From Streptomyces adelaidensis (lineage in GTDB: Bacteria; Actinomycetota; Actinomycetes; Streptomycetales; Streptomycetaceae), in assembly GCF_016598475.1 (NCBI RefSeq), contig NZ_JAEMUX010000059.1, positions 1 through 55,528 of the forward strand: a stretch of 55,528 nucleotides of DNA, given 5' to 3'. Of the stretch, positions 26,663 through 34,294 are shown in pieces. A program made the position numbers and the translations under genes. Position 1 is the first letter of the stretch; each line of letters begins with the position of its first letter. A model generated the notes under the pieces. That model worked only from the letters and a program-made list of their open reading frames with translations. It was not told the origin of the DNA and did not search any database.

Positions 26663-26852
26663 TGGATCTCCGTGGGAGAAGGAGCGGCGTTCGGTGCGTG
26701 CTCTCGGCGTGCCGGGCGGAAGCCCTCGATGGGGGTCCCCCCGCTCGAGCGAAGCCGAGAGTGGGGGAGGAGCTACTAGGGCTTTTGTCCGGTGCGGCGA
26801 GAGGGCGTGCCGGGCGTCGCGACGCCGCGGAGATCCATCAGAAGCGCCCTAG
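26648..26852. mobile_element. 205-bp MITE with perfect 25-bp terminal inverted repeats
   Basis: The ends 26648-26672 and 26828-26852 are perfect 25-bp inverted repeats starting with CTAGGGCGCTTC. The outer CTAG/TA fits a TA-targeting (IS630/Tc1-mariner-like) or CTAG-targeting element. The inside has no transposase frame and contains G- and C-rich hairpin sequence around 26730-26775. It lies between the GH135 and GH114 genes and overlaps the 3' end of GH135. It is non-autonomous; mobilisation would need a transposase elsewhere. Confidence 0.85.
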
Positions 26853-26868
26853 CGGTGACGGGGACCGA

Positions 26869-27711
26869 ATGACGAGGAGGACGACCCTCGCGTACGTGAC
26901 ACTGCTGGCGGCCTTGGCCGCATCGGCACTGACCGGTTGCACGGGCGGAACGGACGGCACGGACCGGCCCTCCGACGCCCCCGGCAGTCAGGACCCGACC
27001 GCCGCCGGGGAGGCCCGGTGGAAACCCCGGCCCGGTGTGGCCTGGCAGTGGCAGCTGGACGGCAGGGTCGACCCCTCGGCGGACGTGCCGGTCTACGACA
27101 TCGACGGCTTCGAGAACTCCGCGGCCGACGTGGCCCGGCTGCACCGGGACGGCCGGAAGGTCATCTGCTACATCAACGTCGGTGCCTGGGAGGACTTCCG
27201 GCCCGACGCGGACACCTTCCCGCGCTCGGTGCTCGGCGAACGCAACGGCTGGGCCGGCGAACGGTGGCTCGACATCCGGCGCCTCGACGTCCTGCGGCCG
27301 ATCATGGAACGCCGCTTCGACATGTGCCGCGACAAGGGCTTCGACGCGGTGGAGCCCGACCTCGTCGAGGGCTACGGCAACCACACCGGCTTCCCGCTCA
27401 CCGCAGACGACCAGCTGAGGTTCAACCGCGTGATCGCCGACATCGCCCACGAGCGCGGCCTGTCGGTGGGCCTCAAGAACGACCTGCCCCAGATCCCCCA
27501 GCTCCTGGACCACTTCGACTTCGCCGTCAACGAGGAGTGCGCGCAGTACGACGAGTGTGCGGAGCTCACGCCCTTCATCGAGGCGGGCAAGGCGGTGCTC
27601 CATGTGGAGTACACGGAGCCCAGGAGCAGCTTCTGCGCCGAGTCCCGCCGACTGAAGCTGTCGTCGATGGTGAAACGACTGGAACTCGGGGTGTGGCGCC
27701 GGCCCTGCTGA
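26869..27711 (+). CDS. Lipoprotein endo-alpha-1,4-polygalactosaminidase (GH114, Ega3-like)
   Basis: A 280-residue lipoprotein. The signal peptide is residues 1-23 with lipobox LTGC (Cys24), so the enzyme is anchored on the outer face of the membrane. The GH114 barrel starts at VAWQWQLDG. It includes VPVYDIDGFEN, VICYINVGAWEDFRPD, GFDAVEPDLVEGY (Asp164), GLKNDLPQ and FAVNEECAQYDEC (Glu222/Glu223). The acid pair Asp164 and Glu222 sits where this family has its catalytic residues. GH114 enzymes cleave alpha-1,4-linked galactosamine. Together with the deacetylase and GH135 this points to a galactosamine-containing polymer. It starts 17 bp after the MITE, which probably separates it from the GH135 promoter. 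Confidence 0.9.
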   Translation: MTRRTTLAYVTLLAALAASALTGCTGGTDGTDRPSDAPGSQDPTAAGEARWKPRPGVAWQWQLDGRVDPSADVPVYDIDGFENSAADVARLHRDGRKVICYINVGAWEDFRPDADTFPRSVLGERNGWAGERWLDIRRLDVLRPIMERRFDMCRDKGFDAVEPDLVEGYGNHTGFPLTADDQLRFNRVIADIAHERGLSVGLKNDLPQIPQLLDHFDFAVNEECAQYDECAELTPFIEAGKAVLHVEYTEPRSSFCAESRRLKLSSMVKRLELGVWRRPC

Positions 27712-27740
27712 CCGCCCCGCCGGTATCACCGGCGGGGCGG
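27712..27740. terminator. Hairpin terminator between convergent genes
   Basis: A perfect 13-bp stem (27712-27724 with 27728-27740) and a 3-nt loop, immediately after the GH114 stop and 20 bp from the stop of the convergent hydrolase gene. It lacks a T-run, as usual in Streptomyces. It can serve both directions. Confidence 0.85.
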
Positions 27741-27760
27741 AGGTGCTCAACGGCGCGCCT

Positions 27761-29290
27761 CTACGTGCGGCACGTGACGTCGCGGCCCGGGAACGAGCCC
27801 TCGGTCAGATAGGCGTCCACCGCGCGGGTGACGCAGGCGGGGGCGCCCGGGAAGGCGTAGACGGCGTGGCCCCGTCCGCCGGCGACGTACACCAGACGTG
27901 AGCCGTGCAGCGCGCGGTGCATGGCCCGGCCGCTCGGCAGCGGGGTCTGGGAATCCCACTGCTTGTGCACGACGAGGGCCCGGACCCGGTTGTCGACACG
28001 GGTGGCGGGTTCGGAGCCGCGGGGCCAGAACGCGCAGGGAGTGATGTTCGAGGCGAAGTCGCCGTACACCGGGTAGCGGGCACCGTCCCGGACGGCGTCG
28101 TGCCGGTAGCGGGCCGGATCGCGGGGCCAGGACACGGAGTTGTCGCCGCACATGATCGCCCAGTGGAGCGCGGTGGCGTTGTCCTCGAAGGAGTCGGCGC
28201 GGCCGGCCGGCCGGGGATCGGGGCGCGTGGCCCGGGCCTTGCGCAGCGCGACGACCTCGCGGGCGACCCGGTCGGGCGCGTCGAAGAACTCGGGCCGCAG
28301 CCAGTCGCGGATGTCGGCGCCGGTCAGCGCCCGCCCCCGGTGCTCCTCGTCGGAGCCCGCGTACCGCAGGGGCGTACGGTCGGCGCGGGCGACGAGCCTC
28401 TGGAAGGTGGCGCGGACTTTCGCGGGTGTGTCGCCCAGCTGGTACGTGCGGTCCTTGAGGGCCGTCCGGCGGCTCCACTCCCGGAACGCGGGTTCGGCCC
28501 CGGAGGCCATGGCCTGGACCGTGCCCCGCCCGAAGCGATCGGGTGCCACGGCGCTGTCGAGCACGAAGCGGTCGCTGTGCCGGGGGAAGAGCTGGGTGTA
28601 GACAGCGCCCAGATAGGTGCCGTAGGACCAGCCGACGTAGGAGATCCTCTTCTCGCCCAGGACACCTCGGATCACATCCATGTCGCGGGCGGTGTTCCGG
28701 GTGTTGATGTACGGCAGGCGCGTGCGGTTGCGGGCCGCGCACTTGGCCGCGATGTCGCGGGCGCGGGTGACGTCCTCGGTGTACGCGGCGGAACGATACG
28801 GATGGAACGGCGTCAGCTCGTCCTCGGTGAGGCCGCAGCGCAGCGGGCTGCTGGTGGCCAGGCCGCGAGGGTCGAAGCCGATCAGGTCGTAGCGGTCCTT
28901 CACCTTCTTGGACAGGGAATCGTTCAACTGCAGCGGATCGCCCAGCGCCGCCGTGCTGGGGCCGCCGGGGTTGGACAACAGCACACCGCGCCGCTTGCCG
29001 GGCACGCTCGTCATCAGCCGTGAGACGCGCAGCCGCAGGGGCGGGCCGGTGGGGCGTGTGTAGTCCAGGGGCACGGTGATGTCGGCGCACTGGTACGCGG
29101 CAGGCGCCTCGCTCTGGCATCGACGCCACGCGGGGCGCTGGTCGTAGTAGGGGGCCAGGGCGGACGGATGGTCCGCCGGCGCCGCGCGCTCGGCGCCCTC
29201 CGTGCCGCCCGCGCCCTCCGCGACGACAGGGACGCGGAGAGTCGCGAGCAGTACGGCCGCGGCGAGCGCGGCCTTGTGCGCAGAACGCAT
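27761..29290 (-). CDS. Secreted alpha/beta hydrolase, tripeptidyl-aminopeptidase type (S33)
   Basis: A 509-residue secreted protein. The signal peptide is residues 1-25 (MRSAHKAALAAAVLLATL). Then VPLDYTRPTGPPLRLRVSRL and LLSNPGGPS (oxyanion region) precede the nucleophile elbow GWSYGT. The C-terminal TAP-like part has ALVVHKQWDSQTPL (catalytic Asp) and GRGHAVYA (catalytic His). Members release N-terminal tripeptides from exported proteins in Streptomyces. The C-terminal domain has paired cysteines (IMCGD, TPCAF, PACVT, VTCRT). The ATG at 29290 has GGAAGGA just upstream; longer starts would remove the signal peptide from the N-terminus. Confidence 0.9.
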   Translation of the reverse strand: MRSAHKAALAAAVLLATLRVPVVAEGAGGTEGAERAAPADHPSALAPYYDQRPAWRRCQSEAPAAYQCADITVPLDYTRPTGPPLRLRVSRLMTSVPGKRRGVLLSNPGGPSTAALGDPLQLNDSLSKKVKDRYDLIGFDPRGLATSSPLRCGLTEDELTPFHPYRSAAYTEDVTRARDIAAKCAARNRTRLPYINTRNTARDMDVIRGVLGEKRISYVGWSYGTYLGAVYTQLFPRHSDRFVLDSAVAPDRFGRGTVQAMASGAEPAFREWSRRTALKDRTYQLGDTPAKVRATFQRLVARADRTPLRYAGSDEEHRGRALTGADIRDWLRPEFFDAPDRVAREVVALRKARATRPDPRPAGRADSFEDNATALHWAIMCGDNSVSWPRDPARYRHDAVRDGARYPVYGDFASNITPCAFWPRGSEPATRVDNRVRALVVHKQWDSQTPLPSGRAMHRALHGSRLVYVAGGRGHAVYAFPGAPACVTRAVDAYLTEGSFPGRDVTCRT

Positions 29291-29629
29291 GCGGGGATCC
29301 TTCCAGGAGAGGACCCGGTCCGGCCGTCCGGCCCGGACCGGGTCAGCGGTCACGCCCCTCACTGTCGGCCCGCCGGCCCTGCCCATGCCTCGGCCGAAAG
29401 GCCGGAAAACCAGCGCCCGCGGCCCGAGAACCCGGCCGAAAGGCCAAAGAACCCGACAGCCGCCCACCGACCCGCGACGCTGTGCCCCTGCTCTGCCACT
29501 CTGTGCTCCCCACCCCCCACCACGGCCCGTGACCTGCCTGTCCGGCGGCGCGGCGAGGGACGCGCCGCGCCCGCCCGAGGCTCCTATGGTGGGATCACAG
29601 GACGGCTACGGACGCTGAGGCGGCGGACC
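29291..29629. other. Divergent intergenic region with two GGCCGAAAGGCC hairpins
   Basis: 339 bp between the hydrolase and the PP2C gene. Two copies of GGCCGAAAGGCC (29392-29403 and 29434-29445) can each form a 4-bp stem closed by a GAAA tetraloop, on RNA read from the plus strand. They are 42 bp apart. No gene is supported here; promoters for both neighbours must lie in this stretch. Confidence 0.4.
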
Positions 29630-30856
29630 ATGGCGGATACGGCGATCGATTACTCGGCGGTGTTCCAGGCGCTGCCGGGAATGGTGGCGCTGCTGACACC
29701 CGAGTTCGTGTACCTGGACGCGAACGAGGAGTTCCTGCGCCTGTCGGGCCGGTCCCGCGAGCAGGTGGTCGGCCGGTATCTCTTCGACGTGTTCCCGGAC
29801 AACCCCACCGATCCGGCCGCGAGCGGCATGCGGAACCTGGCGGCCTCTCTCGTCCGGGTGGTGGACAGCGGCGAGCGGGACGCGATGGCGCTGCAACGGT
29901 ACGACGTGGAGTCGGCGCAGCGGCCGGGGGAGTGGGAGGTGCGGTACTGGAGCCCGGTGAACGCGCCGGTCCTCGGCCCCGACGGGAGCGTGGCGCTGAT
30001 CATCCACAAGGTGGAGGAGGTCACCGAACTGATCCGGGCCCGGCGCCCGCAGGACGACCGAGCCCGCGTACTGGAGGCCGATCTCTACACCAGAGCCCGT
30101 GAGCTGCAGGACATCAACGAGGGGCTGCGCAAGGCACACGCCCGTGAACGCGAGGTCGCGCTCGCGCTGCAGAAGGCGATGCTCCCCGCTCCCAGCCCTG
30201 TCCTCCACCACCGCGCAGCCGTGCGCTACCGGCCGGCCGTCGGCGCGCTCAACGTCTGCGGCGACTGGTACGACCTCGTCGACCTGCCCGGTGCCGACCG
30301 GATGGGCGTCGCCGTCGGCGACGTCGTCGGACACGGCCTTGCCGCTGCCTGCGCCATGGGCCAGCTACGCAGCGCGCTGAGCGCCGCGTCCCTCGTCGCC
30401 GACGGCCCCGCCCAGGCGCTCGACGCCCTCGGCCTGTACGCCGACTCCGTCGACGGGGCCGAGAACACCACTGTCGTCCAGACCCGCATCGACTGGGAGG
30501 CCCGCACGGTCGCCTACAGCAGCGCCGGTCACCCGCCGCCCGTGCTCCTGCGCCGCGACGGCACGGTCGTCTTCCTCGACAAGGCCACCGATCCACCGCT
30601 CGGCGCCCGCCCGGAGCCGGTCGCCCGCCCGGAGGCCGCCGTCGGCTTCAGTGAGGGAGACACCCTGGTCCTCTACACCGACGGGCTGATCGAACGCCGC
30701 CGCGAGGACATCGACACCGGCCTCACCCGCCTCGCCGACGCCCTCACCCGCCACCGCCGAGCCATCCCCGAAACCCTCGCCGACGCCCTCCTGCACGCCC
30801 TCCTTCCGGCGGACGGCGCCACCGACGACACCGCGCTGGTCATCATCCGACTGTGA
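29630..30856 (+). CDS. PAS-domain PP2C-type (SpoIIE) serine phosphatase
   Basis: A 408-residue cytosolic regulator. A PAS domain spans about residues 8-125 (VFQALPGMVALLTPEFVYLDANEEFLRLSGRS). A short coiled coil follows at about 140-175. The SpoIIE/PP2C phosphatase domain runs from about 185 to the end. Metal-binding aspartates are in CGDWYDLVDLP, VAVGDVVGHG, LVLYTDGLIERR and TDDTALVIIRL. Such proteins typically dephosphorylate anti-anti-sigma factors or related partners in stress control. The signal sensed by the PAS domain is unknown. No anti-sigma gene is adjacent. Start ATG at 29630. Confidence 0.92.
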   Translation: MADTAIDYSAVFQALPGMVALLTPEFVYLDANEEFLRLSGRSREQVVGRYLFDVFPDNPTDPAASGMRNLAASLVRVVDSGERDAMALQRYDVESAQRPGEWEVRYWSPVNAPVLGPDGSVALIIHKVEEVTELIRARRPQDDRARVLEADLYTRARELQDINEGLRKAHAREREVALALQKAMLPAPSPVLHHRAAVRYRPAVGALNVCGDWYDLVDLPGADRMGVAVGDVVGHGLAAACAMGQLRSALSAASLVADGPAQALDALGLYADSVDGAENTTVVQTRIDWEARTVAYSSAGHPPPVLLRRDGTVVFLDKATDPPLGARPEPVARPEAAVGFSEGDTLVLYTDGLIERRREDIDTGLTRLADALTRHRRAIPETLADALLHALLPADGATDDTALVIIRL

Positions 30857-30859
30857 CCT

Positions 30860-31189
30860 TCACTCGTCCCCATGCGGTGCCTCGTCCAGAAGCAGGCGTG
30901 GGCGGTTCACCGAATGCGGCGGACCGGGAGGTGGATGAGGTTGAGCGTGTGTCAGGAACTGCCGGGCGCTCCATGCCACGACGGCGGGAAGTACGTCCGT
31001 GAACGCCTTCAGAGCGGGGAGGCCGTTGACGGCTGCTCGGCCGTCGCTGCGACGGCCACGCTCCAGGAGGACCGGCAAGGTGTGTTCCATGTGCGTCCCG
31101 AGCCGCCGGCTCTCCTCGCTGTGGCATTGGAGGTCGTGGCGGCTCCAGGGAACCATCACGCTCACCCACGGGCGGATGGCCGTGTCCAT
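30860..31189 (-). CDS. Hypothetical protein, doubtful
   Basis: A 109-codon frame in the 450-bp gap between the PP2C and ligase genes. The first 70 codons have third-position GC close to that of real genes and read as a plausible helical segment (HMEHTLPVLLERGRRSDG, LPALKAFTDVLPAVVAW). The last 35 residues are Pro/His-rich. I recognise no family. A stop lies ten codons upstream of the ATG, so the frame is well bounded. It converges with the PP2C gene (4 bp between stops). It could be a relic. Confidence 0.35.
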   Translation of the reverse strand: MDTAIRPWVSVMVPWSRHDLQCHSEESRRLGTHMEHTLPVLLERGRRSDGRAAVNGLPALKAFTDVLPAVVAWSARQFLTHAQPHPPPGPPHSVNRPRLLLDEAPHGDE

Positions 31190-31308
31190 CGCCTTGAGCC
31201 TGCGCCGGCGGTCCTATCAAGGAGTATCCAGCGGTCGACCAGCAGGATGCCGGGGCAGTCGGACGGCCTGGCGAGACCTCGCGACGACGGCCCGTCCGCG
31301 AGGCCGGG

Positions 31309-33408
31309 TCAGTCGAGGAAGCCGGCCACCAGCGTGGCGAACTCGTCGGGGTCCGCCAGGCGCAGGCCGAGGGCTTCGGCCTTGGCCCGCTTGGAGCCCG
31401 CGTTCTCGCCCGCGACGACCAGAGAGGTCTTCTTGGACACGCTGGAGGAGGAGCGTCCACCGGCGCGCTCGATCAGTTCGTTCATCTGGTTGCGGCTGAG
31501 CTTCTCCAGTACGCCGGTCATGGCGCCCGTCACCACCACGGTCATCCCGGCGAGCGGACCGGCGTCGGGTGCGGGGCTTTCGCCGGTTTCGGCGCCGGTT
31601 TCGGCCTCGGTCTCGGTGGCCGGGGCGGGTGGCGTGGCGCCGGGCTCGGTCATGTTCACCCCGGCCGCGACGAGTCTGTCGATGAGCGGGGCGAGTTCGG
31701 CCAGCTCGGCGACGATGGACGGGGCCTTCTCGGTGCCGATGCCCTCGACCCGCTGGATCGCCTCGGCGTCCGCGGCGCGGATGTGGTCCATGGTGGCGAA
31801 GTGCCGGGCGATACGGCGGGACATGGAACGGCCGGTGCCCCGGACCCCCAGCGCGCACAGCACCCGCGACAGGGGCCGCCCCCGGGCCGTGTCCAGCGCG
31901 GCGAGAAGATTGTCGGTGCTCGTCTCACCCATGCGCTCCAGGCCGAGCAACTGCTCCCGGGTGAGCGCGAACAGGTCGGCGAGATCGGCGACCAGGCCCG
32001 CGTCGACGAGTTGGACGACACGGGTGTGACCGAGGCCTTCGACGTCGAGCTGGTCGCGGCCGACGGCGTACGACAGGGACGCGACCAGATGGCAGTTGCG
32101 GCCGTTCTCGCAGCGCCAGCGCTGTTCCCCGGTGTCGATGCCGGAGCCGCATCTCGGGCACACCTCGGGGAAGACGATGGGCTGTTCGTCGCCGGTGCGC
32201 AGATGGGCGACGGGCGCCTCCACACGTGGGATGACGTCACCGGCGCGGTGGACCATGACATGGTCGCCCAGCCGCAGGCCACGGCGGGTGATGTCGGCCG
32301 GGTTGTGCAGGGTGGCGTACGTGATGGTGGAGCCGTCGATCTCGACGGGCTCCAGCACTCCGCGGGGGGCGATGATGCCGGTGCGGCCGACGTTCCACTG
32401 CACCTCCAGCAGCCGGGTGATCTTCTCGACGGCGGGCAGCTTGTAGGCGATCGCCCAGCGCGGGGCGCGTGAACCGGAGCCTGCGGCCCGCTGGTCGGCG
32501 GCCAGGTCGGCCTTGATGACGATCCCGTCGATGCCGAACGGCAGCTCGGCCCGCAGCGTGGCGATCTCCTTCACCCGGCCCAGCACGTCCTCGGCGGTGC
32601 CGGCGGTGACGCCGGGCACGGCCGTACCCGCGGTGGTGTGCACGCCGAGTCCGGCGGCCCGTGCCATCAGCTCGCTGTGGGCGAGTTCGCCCAGCCGCCC
32701 GGCGAACTCGGCGTCCGTGGCGGGCAGTGCGAGCAGGCCGTAGCCGAAGAAGGTCATCGGCACGGTGTACGCCCGCTCCCGGGCGCGCAGGGTGCCGGCG
32801 GCGGCGTTGCGCGGGTTCGCGAACGGCTGCCCGCCGTGCGCGGTGCGCACCTCGTTGGCGTGCTCGAACTGGACGGTGGTCATGAGGACTTCGCCCCGCA
32901 CCTCCACGGTGACCGGCTCGGCCAGCTCGGCCGGCAGCCCCTCGATGGTGCCGATCGCGTGCGAGACGTCCTCCCCGGCCGTCCCGTCGCCACGGGTGAT
33001 CAGCCTCGTGAGCCGTCCCTCGGTGTAACGGGCGGCGACCGCCAGGCCGTCCAGCTTCGGTTCGACGCCGAACCGCTCCACGTCGTGCCCGATCCGCCGC
33101 GCCAGCGACGCCGTCCACGCCGTGAACTCCTCGGCCGAGAACACGTTGTCCAGGCTCAGCATCGCCACCGTGTGCGGTACATCGCCCTCGACCGCCCCGC
33201 CGGCGACCTTCCCGGTCGGCGAGTCCGGCACTATCCCGTCCGGGTGCTCCGCCTCCCACGCCGCGATGCCCCGCACGAGGCGGTCGTAGGCGTCGTCGTC
33301 CAGGACCGACGTGCCGCCCGTGTAATAGGCGGCCGAAGCCTTCACCGCGTCCTCGACGGCCCGTGCGTAGGCGGCGGCATCCACGATCACTGCAACTGAT
33401 GTCGTCAT
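31309..33408 (-). CDS. NAD+-dependent DNA ligase (LigA, probably the second paralogue)
   Basis: A 699-residue DNA ligase. The adenylation site is EPKLDG with Lys118. NAD-binding Ia elements lie before it (AYYTGGTSVLDDDAYDRLV). The OB fold follows, then a four-cysteine zinc finger (CPRCGSG, WRCENGRNC), HhH motifs (LLGLERMGETS, RVEGIGTEKA), and a C-terminal BRCT domain after a Thr/Glu-rich linker (about residues 595-615). The start at ATG 33408 lies about 8 bp after the -10 element of a PafBC-like promoter, implying a leaderless mRNA. I believe some Streptomyces carry two LigA proteins; the shorter form, damage-type promoter and lack of replication neighbours suggest this is the repair-associated copy. 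Confidence 0.9.
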   Translation of the reverse strand: MTTSVAVIVDAAAYARAVEDAVKASAAYYTGGTSVLDDDAYDRLVRGIAAWEAEHPDGIVPDSPTGKVAGGAVEGDVPHTVAMLSLDNVFSAEEFTAWTASLARRIGHDVERFGVEPKLDGLAVAARYTEGRLTRLITRGDGTAGEDVSHAIGTIEGLPAELAEPVTVEVRGEVLMTTVQFEHANEVRTAHGGQPFANPRNAAAGTLRARERAYTVPMTFFGYGLLALPATDAEFAGRLGELAHSELMARAAGLGVHTTAGTAVPGVTAGTAEDVLGRVKEIATLRAELPFGIDGIVIKADLAADQRAAGSGSRAPRWAIAYKLPAVEKITRLLEVQWNVGRTGIIAPRGVLEPVEIDGSTITYATLHNPADITRRGLRLGDHVMVHRAGDVIPRVEAPVAHLRTGDEQPIVFPEVCPRCGSGIDTGEQRWRCENGRNCHLVASLSYAVGRDQLDVEGLGHTRVVQLVDAGLVADLADLFALTREQLLGLERMGETSTDNLLAALDTARGRPLSRVLCALGVRGTGRSMSRRIARHFATMDHIRAADAEAIQRVEGIGTEKAPSIVAELAELAPLIDRLVAAGVNMTEPGATPPAPATETEAETGAETGESPAPDAGPLAGMTVVVTGAMTGVLEKLSRNQMNELIERAGGRSSSSVSKKTSLVVAGENAGSKRAKAEALGLRLADPDEFATLVAGFLD

Positions 33409-33415
33409 GCCCGCC

Positions 33416-33438
33416 ATCCTGCCTGCCACCACTGACAA
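33416..33438 (-). promoter_or_regulatory. PafBC-like DNA-damage promoter of the ligase gene
   Basis: Minus strand: TTGTCAGTG, eight bases, CAGGAT. The -35 half is a perfect match to the RecA-NDp consensus and the spacing is exact; the -10 (TAnnnT) has one mismatch (C for T at the first base). It is placed so that transcription would start at or next to the ATG at 33408. Confidence 0.65.
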
Positions 33439-33468
33439 CGCTCCGTGGACCAGTCCCACCGGTGCTCC

Positions 33469-33527
33469 CGTCTCCGTGGCCCGGCCACCGCGTCCGCCGC
33501 CGTACGCGGTGGCCGGCGACGGAGACG
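33469..33527. terminator. Long imperfect hairpin between VOC relic and ligase gene
   Basis: A 9-bp outer stem (33469-33477 with 33519-33527) and a 12-bp inner stem separated by a small internal loop, with about a 10-nt terminal loop. It lies upstream of the ligase promoter and downstream of the VOC relic, so it could stop read-through into the ligase gene. The remaining sequence to 33709 holds nothing I can assign. Confidence 0.55.
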
Positions 33528-33709
33528 TGCAGCTCGGCGCCGTACACCGCCACCATGCGCGCGCCGAACCGTCCCTCCCGACTGCGCAGCAGGGCGCAGC
33601 GCAGGGGCAGGGGTGCGGGGGAGCGCCATCCGGGCGAACTGTGCGAAGGGCGGGCCGGGATCGTGCGGCCACGGCTGGACCCCCTCGGGCACCGGTGCAC
33701 GAGCCGTGC

Positions 33710-34109
33710 TCAGCCCTTCGGCTGGGTGAAGCGGATGCTGTTGCCGAAGGGGTCGCACAGGCCGCGGTCGATGCCGTACGGGCGGTCGGTGGGCTCCTCG
33801 GTGAACTCGACGCCACGGCCCAGCAGCGTCTCGCGGGGCTTGCGGCGGTCGTCCGTGCTGAAGATGAGGTGGCCGCCCATGGCGCCCTTCGTCAGCAGCT
33901 CACGGACCCTGCTCCGCCGTCTCCTCGGACAGCGCCGGGGACCCCGGCTTCTCCAGCAGGATCTGCCGCTCGGGGTGGCCGGGCACGTCGACGGTCAGCC
34001 AGCACATGAAGCCCAGGATGACATCGGTGTTGACCTCCAGGCCGAGCTTGCCGACGTGGAAGTCGAGGGCGTCGCCCTGGCCGAGGACGTAGATCTGCGA
34101 GTCCTGGCC
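33710..34109 (-). pseudogene. VOC/glyoxalase-like protein gene, start deleted and frameshifted
   Basis: Reading from about 34109, SQIYVLGQGDALDFHVGKLGLEV, PGHPERQILLEKPGSPALSEETAEQG and then, in the next frame, ELLTKGAMGGHLIFSTDDRRKP, GRGVEFTEEPTDRPYGID, DPFGNSIRFTQPKG. This is one VOC-family protein split by a single extra base in the C-run at 33907-33909 (plus strand), after which the original frame hits a stop. The first few residues are replaced by the 5' part of an AraC-family gene. The gene therefore has no start of its own and is broken inside. Confidence 0.8.
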
Positions 34110-34204
34110 GGCGCGGGGACGTCCAGCGGCTGGGCGTAGGCGCGGTCCATGGCGTCCCGGGCCCGCAGCATGCGGCGGTTGGACTCTTCTGCGGCACGGC
34201 TCAC
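34110..34204 (-). pseudogene. N-terminal fragment of an AraC-family regulator gene
   Basis: The GTG at 34204 starts VSRAAEESNRRMLRARD, AMDRAYAQPLDVPA, the first helices of a small AraC-type DNA-binding protein whose partner gene is typically a VOC protein directly downstream. After about 32 codons the sequence jumps into that VOC gene in another frame. About 100 codons of the regulator, including both HTH motifs, are gone. Confidence 0.7.
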
Positions 34205-34248
34205 GGCGCCATCACACCATGCCGCGCCGCCACCCCGCAGGGCACGCT

Positions 34249-34281
34249 CGCCCGGTGACAGCCGTGGGCCGTCACAGGGCG
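34249..34281 (-). terminator. Hairpin terminator after gap
   Basis: An 11-bp stem with one mismatch (34249-34259 with 34271-34281) and an 11-nt loop, 13 bp past the gap stop codon in the direction of its transcription. Confidence 0.65.
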
Positions 34282-34294
34282 AGGGCGCGTCGGA

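Noticed and set aside
33409..33816. Longer N-terminus for the ligase
   Set aside because: The upstream frame is Arg/Ser/Pro-rich read-through crossing a hairpin and the promoter. The ligase family starts at the ATG at 33408 or at most three codons earlier.
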